Assembly (NCBI GenBank): GCA_011634665.1
Contig: WAEK01000017.1
Span: 797,501 to 861,500, forward strand
Direction of reading: 5' to 3'
Source: Mortierella sp. BCC40632
Lineage: Eukaryota; Mortierellomycota; Mortierellomycetes; Mortierellales; Mortierellaceae
Length of the DNA: 64,000 nucleotides
Positions 55,710-64,000 of the stretch are shown here, piece after piece. A model generated the notes under the pieces. It saw nothing but the letters and a program-made list of their open reading frames with translations, was not told where the DNA came from and did no database searches. The stretch's first letter is position 1; each line of letters begins with the position of its first letter. Position numbers and translations under genes: made by a program.

Positions 55710-57138
55710 CACCCTTCGCGACTCTGTTCAACAAAGAGTCCGTTAAGAAACATGTGTGTAGAGCTGCCTATGAAAGTCGAGCAAGTGAGTAGAATCAAAG
55801 ATCGAGAAAGATCAAGTCAAGGGGGGAGAAGAAGGAGTCCCTGACCAACCATGCAATGCAAACGAAAAAGGTGTGGAGAAAATGACCCCAACATTCCACC
55901 CTTCACCCACTCCTCACTCCCCTGTCCTTTACCCCCCCCCCTTCTCCCGTACTATTGCATATTTCTTCTCGCCTCAAAGAAAGCTCTATTTGCCAATGTT
56001 TCCAGGAACGTAAGAACTAAAGCTCATGTTCGGCCTTTCTTTCCCACAGACCGGACCCTCATCAGCCCTTATTCTATTGCCCCTTGCTCCTGCTGTATGA
56101 TATCCTCATCCTGCAGCAAGTATGGGGTTCTTTCAGTCCTTTAACTGAGTAGCTGACTGCATCATGGGAGTGAGGAGAGATTATGAAAAAAAAAAGCAAA
56201 ACCACTTGGTGGAAATGAGAGGAAAAGTTGAAAGGAAACTGGACTACTGCACGACGATATGCATCCGATCACTCATCCAGACTCTCTTGTATTTTTCTCC
56301 GCGTGTGCATTGTCAACCAAAGCCCGAGGGAGAAAGGAGAATTCTCTCCTGCTTCAGATCCATTTGTGTAATGAAAGGGTTGCTCGCCTCAGCAAACAAG
56401 TCAAAAGCTGATACGATGCAAAATGCTGTCTACACATGTAACTCACTGTATTGCATGCATTGCAGACAGTTGTTCTCTTTCCCACTATCTCTTTTTTTTT
56501 TGTTTTTTGTTTTTTGTTTTTTTTTTTTTACATAATGCAATGCACCTTGTGCTTTTTTTGTGTGTTTTTTTTTTTTTTTTTTTTTTTTTTTAGTCTGTCC
56601 CTCTACTCCTTGCACAGACAGGGCACATCAATCGCTAGTGTGGATGCTTTTCCCTTTCTCCGATGAATAACTATACTATTCATCTCGTTCTCTCTCTGGA
56701 TAGATTTTTTTTTGATGGGTATCTAGTCCTCGTGGTAAAGAATGACTAATACGAAAAACCACACATCCCTCCCCCTCCCCGGTGGAAAAGAATACTGGGG
56801 TTGTCGCGTGTGATTCTTCACTACATGATTATCCTCTAGACCTTGGAAGGTTTTCGGAAAAAAGAAAAAAGAAAAAAAAAAGAGTCAGAGATAGTAACAA
56901 AGTAGTGGATGGATCGATAAAGGCAGACAGGCAAAAAGAACAAAAGAAAAATGGTATGCATTGTCCCAAGGCTTTGTCAGCACGATGCAGGAATAGACTT
57001 TTATGCTTTTATGCTCTCTCTCATAAAGATATCCTGCAGGGGAGGAAGGAGGGGAGGCCCATGCATTCTTTTTTTTTTTTTCTTCTTCTTTTTTGTAGGT
57101 CTCGTCTGTGTTCTTTTGGAGGGTCTACTGGAGTGCCT
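54695..57138. other. 2.4-kb interval without a firm gene
   Basis: Contains GA repeats (54719-54738, 55073-55093), an 8-bp repeat series GTGAACAG/GTGAACGG near 54884-54921, (CT)n at 55662-55706 and T runs at 56493-56529 and 56567-56591. No convincing coding region on either strand. Confidence 0.55.
55662..55706. repeat. (CT)n microsatellite
   Basis: About 22 CT units in a gene-free stretch. Confidence 0.93.
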
Positions 57139-57426
57139 TTATTTTTCTAGTGGTTTGCGATTTGCGGGTTGGACAAGGTACATTTCAGATAAGTCCACCT
57201 CGTGCAATCCACCGACCTTGCCATTTTTGCTCGTAGATCTGGGAATCAACATGTTCATCGAGCTCAAGCGTACAGGCCGATCAGGCTGGGGTCCTTCTAT
57301 AGACTTTAAAGATGAACCAGAGGCGATGGGTGGGATATACGTGGCCGCCACAGGGGAAACGAGATTGGTGCTAATGCAAAGAATGGCATAGATGACTGCG
57401 ACAACTAAGTGGCGAGCAAGTGGCAT
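57139..57426 (-). CDS. Small secreted protein (95 aa)
   Basis: Single exon. Signal peptide: MPLARHLVVAVIYAILCISTNLVSPVAA, cleavage expected near residue 28. The mature part of about 67 residues, starting TYIPPIASGSSLKS, is polar with no cysteines and ends QPANRKPLEK. It has a Lys/Arg-Ser stretch (LIPRSTSKNGKVGGLHEVD). I recognise no family. A TATAAG-type element at 57485-57490 (minus) is about 60 bp before the ATG, and the leader is purine-rich. Small secreted proteins of this kind in fungi include effector-like and wall-associated proteins, but nothing here separates those options. The chief evidence is the well-formed signal peptide plus the upstream element. Confidence 0.55.
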   Translation of the reverse strand: MPLARHLVVAVIYAILCISTNLVSPVAATYIPPIASGSSLKSIEGPQPDRPVRLSSMNMLIPRSTSKNGKVGGLHEVDLSEMYLVQPANRKPLEK

Positions 57427-58094
57427 GGTGAAGAGAACTGGTGAAGGGCAGAAGGTGGTTTAGAGAGAAAAGAGCCAAGGGTACTTATAAGAAGGAAAAA
57501 CAACAGTGCCGAAAAGGGTGCAAGGTTAAGGGATAGATCAAAACACAAGGGCAAGGCGACAACGAGAACACCGGGTCGTGTCTCGTCATTGGTACCAGCT
57601 TGTCGCTTGAGACTCTGCCTCCTGGCAAGGAACAATCACCCTATCCGTGCCTTCGCCTCCTTGGCTGTCTCCCCCTATTTTAGCGCTATTGACTCCTTTG
57701 TCTCATGGAAGGAATGGGCTCGTAGAGTCCATGGGGCTTGACTGCACCAGTTCCTTGTAAAATCAGCACAGAGCACTACATAGACAAAATCGGAGTTACT
57801 GTAGGACGCAAGGACTGCGTTGCCACCAACCTACACAAACAGCAGTTTGTGAAAGATGCGTGGCTTGGTTGTTTGGTTCAAGAAAAAGAAAAAAAGCATT
57901 CATGCGACCGTTCTACCAGAGCCATTTGACTCGCCTCTCCATTGCCTGACATTCCTCGCTTGCCATCTCGTGCATTGCTTCTAGCTCTACGGGATAAAAG
58001 AAAAAAGAAAAAAAGAAAGACACAGACCGAAGAAGAACCCATAGGGGAGCAAGGACACGGCTCGCCTCATCCGCCAACAACACACTCCAGCACC
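57427..58094. other. Divergent promoter of small secreted protein and Utp21
   Basis: 668 bp; a TATAAG element for the minus gene at 57485-57490. No other gene seen. Confidence 0.55.
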
Positions 58095-61000
58095 ATGTTT
58101 GGCATCCCAAAGAAGGCTCGCACGGCTCCGCCCAAGGCCGTTGCACCAAGGCTCTTTGCCCCTTTCCGGGCCATTGGTTATGTCACCAATGAAATCCCCT
58201 TCCACATCCAGGCTAGAGGAGATACCTACACTATTACTACATGTGTCGGCAACACTTTCCATATCTATGATATGACCAAGCTGAATCTGCTCTTTGTCGG
58301 TAATGTTCTCGATCCACTTTCGACATGTTACAGTCTACTTGAATCGATGGCATGACTGTTCCAAGGCAATAGTATACTATGTACTTTCTTCTAACGCTAT
58401 TGCTTATCCATCGTTCTCTCCATGCGGACATCACTAGGCCCCCACACCACTACCCCTATCACAGCATTGACGACCCATAAGGACTTTGTCTTTGTTGCAT
58501 GTGGACCGGACGTTATCACATACAAACGTGCAAAGGAGATCAGGAGATATTCGTGTGGACCTGACTCAAGGCTGTCAATAGCCTCGTTGGAGGTTTTTGG
58601 AGATCACCTTATCTCGGTCTGCAGTGACAATACTGTCAAGCTTCATGAGCATGGATCAGGAGGTATAGTGAAGACTGACAAAAATGAGGGGCTACGATGA
58701 CAGGCAGAAACGAAGAGAAAAAAAGATATGGCTATACAATAGGATCTTTAAACCTTACTAATCTGTCCTCGGCCACTATCTCCATTTCCTATCGATTTAT
58801 CTCTCGCTCTCCTCCTTTTGCTACACTGTGTTCAGATCTTTACACGACCTTGGAGTTTGACGACTCGTTTACCGTGACGACCTTGATCCATCCCAGCACA
58901 TACCTCAACAAAATCTTGATTGGAAGCACTCAGGGAACGATGCAACTCTGGAACATTCGTACGAGCACTATGATCTATGCCTTCAAGGGATTTGGCTCTC
59001 CTGTTACCTGCCTCACTCAGACGCCTGTTGTCGATGTCATTGCCGTCGGTCTCCTCGACGGGTCGATTATCCTTCACAACATTAGGATAGATGCTACAAT
59101 CATGACGCTGAAGCAGGAAGGCAAGGTCACGGCAATTACTTTCCGTACAGGTAAGCAGATAGTGAATACGGACTGAGAAGCAACTTGTCCACACAAATCA
59201 TCCCCTTGCCCTCATAACACTGACATCTTTTGTTCTTTTACCCTAAAATGACTATAGATGATCAGCATGTCATGGCAACAGCAAATATGTATGGTGATAT
59301 TGCGCTCTGGGACCTGGACAGCCAAAGGATTCTCCATGTCATGAAGGGAGCCCACGATGGTGCCATTCCTTCGATCCAGTTCCTGAACGGACAAAACATT
59401 ATGCTCAGCTCCGGAGCCGACAACTCGGTCAAGCAATGGATCTTTGACAGTTTGGATGGTTTGCCACGTCTGCTCAAATCTCGGAGCGGTCACCATGCGC
59501 CACCAACCCAGGTCCGCTACTATGGTCATGATGGACGATTCATTCTCTCGGCTGCTCGTGATCGATCACTTCGTACATTCTCGACCGTTCGCGATTCTCA
59601 GTCGATGGAATTGTCGCAGGGTACGTTGAGCAAACAGTCCAAGCTCTTGAACCTCAAGATTGATGACCTCAAGCTGCCATTGATCACCACTGTGGCTGCT
59701 CAGAATGCCAAGGAGAAGGACTGGGACAACATCTTGACCACACACTGGAACGAGCCTGGAGTCCGGACATGGAATTTCCAACGCAAGGCCTTGGGTGCAC
59801 ATGTGATGAGTCCCAAAGATGGAGCCACTGCCAAGTCAGCAACTGTCAGTGTCTGCGGCAACTTTGGCTTTATTGGTTCGGCGTCGGGTGGAATTGATAT
59901 GTTCAACATGCAGTCGGGACTGCACCGCCGTTCCTTTGGAGATGCAAGTGAGGGTCACAAGAAGGCAGTGACCGGTCTCCAGTCTGATCGATTGAACAAG
60001 ACTTTGGTGTCGGGTTCACTCGATGGATTTTTGAAGATGTGGGACATGAAGTCTGGCAAGTGCGAACATACCATGGACATGACCGCACCCATCACGCAAC
60101 TCTTGCTCTACCCTGAAAACAACATCATGGCTGTTGTTTGTGACGATCTCTGCATCCGCATTGTCGATATTGAGAACCGTCGTATTGTCAGAGAATTCTG
60201 GGGTCACTCCAACCGCATCACTGATATGGTGCGTGGACTTTTTTTCTTTTGTTTTGTTTTGCTTTGCTTTGTTTGTCTTCTTGGTCCTTGTCATTCTTAA
60301 TGCCTATTCATAGTTTGAGTGATGAAATGGACACCGATAACTCACGCCTCTTGTCCTTTTCGTTTTACCACAATAGACCTTTAGCCCTGATGGCCACTGG
60401 CTTGTGTCCTCGTCCTTGGACGCCACAATCCGTACATGGGACTTGCCCACGGGCCATATGGTTGATATTTTCAAGTGTGATAGCATTGCGACCAGTGTTT
60501 CGTTCTCGCCCACTGGTGACTTTTTGGCGACCTCGCATGTGGACAATGTTGGTATCTTTTTGTGGGCCAACCGTATGCAGTTCACTACTGTGTCGTTGAG
60601 AAGCATTACGGATGATGATGTGATCCGCGTTGCCTTGCCAACTGCAGCTGAGGATGATGAAGATGAAGAAGGTAAACCTATCGCAATGTTTAATTGTCTT
60701 GCGGTGATATATTTACTCAAGATTTAGTCTTTGGCTTCTTAATATTCATTACAACTATTTCTTTTCTTTCATAATAGTTGATAACCTGTTTGCATCCAAC
60801 GATGAGGTACAGGCACTGGAGTCCACAGTCGAATCTGCCGAACAATTGACGGAACAGATGATTACTTTGTCTCTTTTGCCAAAGTCAAAGTGGCAGACTT
60901 TGTTGAGTCTGGATGTGATCAAGGCAAGGAACAAGCCTAAGGAGGCCCCCAAGGCCCCCGAGAAGGCTCCCTTCTTCTTGACCACCCTTCCAGGCGTGGT

Positions 61001-61655
61001 TCCTAAATTTGTCGCCACACAGGATGATGAAGAGCAGCACACATCGGAGGACTCAAAGATGATCCGAATGAGCCATCTTCAGCCAGAGACCGTCTTTATG
61101 ACTCTCTTGAAGCGTGGCCATGCGACAAAGACACGACGGACAGTTGAGAACGATGGCAAGTCCAAGGGCGCAAAGGTGGTGATTGAGCACGATTACTCCG
61201 ACTTTTTCGATCATCTCAAGACGTTGAACCCATCTGGTGTGGATTTCGAAGTGCGGTCAATGAGTCTTGAGAATGACCTTTCAGAGCTGAGATACTTTAT
61301 GGAGGCGATTGAGTATCTTTTGCGCCAGCGGAGGGATTTCGAGTTGGCAGAGGTCTACTTGAACTTGTTCTTGAAGATCCATGGCGATATGCTACTTGCG
61401 AACCCTGATGCAGGTCTAGAAGATGTTGAGGAGGATGAGGATGAGGATGAAGATAGTGAGATGGAGAGTGCGGACGAGGAAGATGCATACGAAGGAGCGC
61501 TGAAGATGAAGATGAACGCGACCAAGGCAGGACCCCTGAGCGTGAGCATGCGGTTGAGGAAGGTGATTACAGAGCATCAGAACGAGTGGAAGAGGCTTGA
61601 GGAGTTGTTCCAGAGCACACTGTGCCTGATTGAGTTTATGCGTACCAAGGCATAA
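58095..61655 (+). CDS. UTP21: U3 snoRNP-associated WD40 protein Utp21 (WDR36)
   Basis: Exons 58095-58299, 58438-58662, 58836-59150, 59258-60228, 60377-60671 and 60778-61655 close in phase to 962 residues. The N-terminus IPKKARTAPPKAVAPRLFAPFRAIGYVTNEIPF and TYTITTCVGNTFHIYD match the Utp21 start. Many WD40 blades follow (YGDIALWDLDSQRIL, GADNSVKQWIFD, SAARDRSLRTFS, SGSLDGFLKMWDM, SSLDATIRTWDLPTG). The hallmark ARDRSLRTFS and the RKALGAHVM, GNFGFIGSASGGIDMFNMQSG region are typical. The C-terminal Utp21 domain runs from SLLPKSKWQTLLSLDVIKARNKPKEAPKAPEKAPFFLTTLPG to YFMEAIEYLLRQRRDFELAEVYLNLFLKIHGD, with an acidic run (about 880-905). In yeast and humans the protein is part of the UTP-B complex of the small-subunit processome and is needed for early pre-18S rRNA cleavages in the nucleolus. 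Intact and probably essential. The start is well placed (CACCATGT). Confidence 0.97.
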
Positions 61656-62179
61656 GGGTCGAGCAGACAGTGGAAGGCGAGACAGTAAAGAATGGTCGAT
61701 GGACCAGGGCTAGGAGGAGGAAGGAGAGGGAAGCGCTGGATAGAGCGCAGACATTAGACGACTAACACACACATAGTATCACCCCCCATTAAACACTTCA
61801 TTCATTTGTTGCATTCCTGTGAACCTTGTTTTTCCAGGCTAGGGATGAGAGGATAGGAGAGAGAAGAGATCGAGCCAGTGCCTGAGCGCCACACACACAC
61901 ATCACACAGACACAGACACCAGCTTTGGCTCTTGTTCCACAGAGAACAAAGGTTCTTTCTTCACTACTTGTATCAACTCTCCATCTCTCTTTCTCCATCT
62001 CCATCTCTTCCACTCCTCTCTGTTATCATCCATCGAGACACGTTTCACGCCAGTCAGCAGGAAAGACAAGACAAACACCACTCAGGCAGTCATCCAACTC
62101 GACCTAAATCAAGACAGGAGTGAAAGACAGACTCATCCAGCACAAAGAGACTCTATTGCCACCACTGAAAACAGATACC
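61656..62179. other. Interval between Utp21 and SDF2 genes
   Basis: 524 bp; CA-rich and CT-rich DNA near 61890-62010 probably belongs to the SDF2 promoter and leader. No gene seen. Confidence 0.55.
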
Positions 62180-63150
62180 ATGCACATCCCAACATCCTCT
62201 CTCGTCAACCTGGCATTCCTCATCAGTGTCATCCTCGTGAACCCATCATCCGCTGCACCTGAAATCGATGAAGGTACGTCCCTATTTCTTTTTTTTTCTT
62301 TCCTTTCTCCCACACATTCTCATTCACTTGCGTTTTCTCAGCCCATAACCATGGTACTTCCTGTCTCCAGAACTGATGAGGTCTTACCTTGTTTTTTAAA
62401 AAATATATTTTATATTCTTTCTCTCCCTCTCAGAATTCCAAAAGGTGACATGTGGATCGTCCATCAGGATTTCAAATGAGAAGTCAGGAGTCAGACTTCA
62501 TTCACATGCGATCCCCTATGGCTCTGGATCTGGGCAACAGTCTGTCACGGCGACACCAACCAAGGATGACCCCAACTCACTCTGGCTAGGTAAAGTAGTG
62601 AAGCACACCGCTCCTTTTTTTTTTTTTTTTTTTTTTTGGAATAGGGATCGACTCTCTCACACACACACACACACTTGCTTTTGCATGACTAACTCACAAC
62701 CTTGGTTCTTTCTTCTTTGTCCACACTACTCTTGGCGATCCAGTCATGGCACAGGACGGTCACACTTGCAATCGAGGAGAACCTGTCCCCTGTGGGGCCA
62801 CTATCCGACTGAAGCATGTCAACACAAAGAAGTATCTCCACTCTCACCATCACAACTCGCCCATGTCAGGTGGTCTCGAGGTCTCTGCCTATGAAGGTTC
62901 CGATGATGGTGACAACTGGATCCTTGAATGTGTCAACAAGAGTGACAAGTTTTGGATGCGTGAATCCGAGTTCCGGTTGAAGCATGGCAACACAGAGAGA
63001 TATCTCAGTACGTCGAGTCGATTTGTTTTTGGAAACCCGATCCCAGGACAACAGGAGGTCGCTGCCCATGTTTTAAACAACTATGGAGAACAATCTTGGA
63101 GTGCTCAGGAGGGCGTCTACTTTGCAGAAGAGGTGAAGCAAGAGCTTTGA
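62180..63150 (+). CDS. SDF2-like ER protein with MIR repeats
   Basis: Exons 62180-62273, 62434-62589 and 62744-63150 join in phase to 218 residues. Signal peptide about 1-26 (SSLVNLAFLISVILVNPSSAA). Then EFQKVTCGSSIRISNEKSGVRLHSHAIPYGSGSGQQSVTATP, PNSLWLV, and two further MIR repeats: GATIRLKHVNTKKYLHSHHHNSPMSG, EVSAYEGSDDGDNWILE, then EFRLKHGNTERYLST and QQEVAAHV. This is the stromal cell-derived factor 2 / SDF2L1 family: soluble ER proteins made of MIR domains that work with BiP/ERdj3 or with O-mannosyltransferases in quality control. The C-terminus (VYFAEEVKQEL) ends in QEL, close to an HDEL-type retention signal. All domain positions are intact. Role in this fungus is inferred from the family. 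Confidence 0.95.
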
Positions 63151-63453
63151 AGACAAAGGGGAAAGACACAGTGCTAGTGAAAGAGAATAGCTGATATTTA
63201 ATAGAGATGGACAATATCCTCAGGCACTCTTGTTTTTTTTTTTTTTTTTTTTTTTTTTCCTCTTTTCATTGCTGTCGAAGCAAGACTCTTGGAGTCAGAA
63301 ATCAGAGACCCATCCCCGTGCGCGGAGCAAATACATCCGTTTGTGTTTTTATTTTAGGCAAACTGATTATCGAAACGCACCTCAATGTCTGCTGGATTAG
63401 GCGTTGCTAGTTCCTATCGACTTTTCTCCCTCTCTCTCTGCCTTCTTTTGTTT
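63151..63453. other. Convergent 3' interval of SDF2 and the oxidoreductase
   Basis: 303 bp with a T run at 63232-63258. No gene seen. Confidence 0.6.
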
Positions 63454-64000
63454 TTATGCAATCTTGATAATAATCTTGCCCTTGGCTCTCAGTGACTGAC
63501 TTTTGTCAAAGGCCTTCAGGACCGAAGGCAACGAAAAGTCGTAGACCGAATCAATGACAGGGTCAACCTGTGCATCCTGATCCAACACCTTGACTACCTT
63601 GGCCAGTGATTCTCCATTCGGAACAGCCGTAAAGAGATGGTATCCTGGTCCAAAGGTCAAGAATGAAAATACTTTTTTGCTTGCAATCACTGCACCGACG
63701 TAGAGAAGATACAGTAAGGAGGATGTGACCTTGCCGTTGGCTGCGATTCGGACAAGGTTTCCAGAACGTTTCATTATCGTTCCGTTGTGTGCCCAGATCT
63801 AAAGGGGGTTTTTTTATTTAAAATAATAATAATAATAATAATAATAACGACATTGCGTTAGAGGAAGCGAAGCCAAAAAGTAGAAAGAAAAAAAGAAAGA
63901 AAGAAAGGAAAGGGCTGTAGCCAAAAGTCTTACCTCGGCTGCGGACTCATCGCCGACCGTGTCTAGGACAATGTCGAAATCCCTGTTTTTGTAGACATCG
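63454..64000 (-). CDS. MDR-family zinc-independent quinone oxidoreductase-like protein (partial, runs off right edge)
   Basis: The gene enters from beyond 64000 on the minus strand. Exon from at least 64000 to 63934 encodes DVYKNRDFDIVLDTVGDESAAE. The next exon 63798-63454 continues IWAHNGTIMKRSGNLVRIAANGK and ends DKSQSLRAKGKIIIKIA. The intron is 135 nt with GTAAGA and TTTAG ends. The DFDIVLDTVG motif and the GKIIIKI ending belong to medium-chain dehydrogenase/reductase proteins of the quinone-reductase type (QOR, RTN4IP1-like). The cofactor-binding part (GxGxxG) is outside the window. The 115-residue C-terminal exon has a hydrophobic block (SLLYLLYVGAVIASKKVFSFLTFG). A NADPH-dependent reductase role is inferred. 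Substrate unknown. Confidence 0.85.
63820..63847. repeat. (ATA)n microsatellite in the oxidoreductase intron
   Basis: About 9 AAT/ATA units inside the 135-nt intron. Confidence 0.9.

Overview
The window is nuclear DNA of a filamentous fungus. The gene set is fungal or general eukaryotic: a RRM-R3H protein of the Pin4/Cip2 type, a Pep4-like vacuolar aspartic protease, NAC alpha, Utp21, argininosuccinate lyase, SDF2, a Mediator Med11-like protein and a bestrophin-type channel. Genes carry GT-AG introns, mostly about 60-600 nt. Intergenic and intronic DNA is unusually rich in CT/GA microsatellites and poly-A/T runs. Gene density, exon structure and the lineage-restricted small proteins suggest an early-diverging fungus, most likely Mortierellomycota or Mucoromycota. 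No rRNA, ribosomal protein or other marker here proves this, so the placement is inference.

Layout. 1-4.9 kb: a four-exon gene for a very large N6-adenine DNA methyltransferase built like a bacterial type IIG/Eco57I enzyme (methylase core plus TaqI-like C-terminal region); this is the most unusual gene here. 5.4-8.7 kb (minus): a convergent RhoGAP-like protein. 8.7-15.6 kb: gene-poor, repeat-rich DNA. 15.6-17.0 kb (minus): a single-exon, probably GPI-anchored aspartic protease. 17-19 kb: repeats, including about 140 bp of pure CT. 19-24 kb: a coiled-coil protein of unknown function (minus), an FCP1/NIF-type HAD protein (plus) and a Med11-like Mediator subunit (minus). 25.5-28.0 kb: the vacuolar aspartic protease with an 1131-nt intron. 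28.5-29.4 kb (minus): a 108-residue protein with sixteen cysteines. 31.4-32.6 kb (minus): an acidic secreted protein. 33-38 kb: nearly gene-free. 38.2 kb: a 73-residue Ser-rich protein behind a clear TATA box.

39.2-40.5 kb (minus): NAC alpha, whose start codon appears to be split by an intron. 42.1-44.1 kb: the RRM-R3H protein. 44.7-46.4 kb: the bestrophin-type channel. 46.8-47.3 kb (minus): a small two-helix membrane protein. 47.9-49.4 kb (minus): argininosuccinate lyase. 50.0-52.0 kb: a multi-SANT/Myb protein with a presequence-like N-terminus. 52.5-54.7 kb (minus): a five-exon NTF2-like protein. 57.1-57.4 kb (minus): a small secreted protein. 58.1-61.7 kb: Utp21. 62.2-63.2 kb: SDF2. 63.5 kb to the right edge (minus): a partial zinc-independent MDR oxidoreductase.

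The genes do not form one pathway. They are mostly independent housekeeping genes (translation, ribosome assembly, transcription, arginine synthesis, proteolysis, ER quality control) interspersed with lineage-restricted small proteins. Exon boundaries were set by reading GT-AG sites and checking that phases close; almost all models close exactly in frame.
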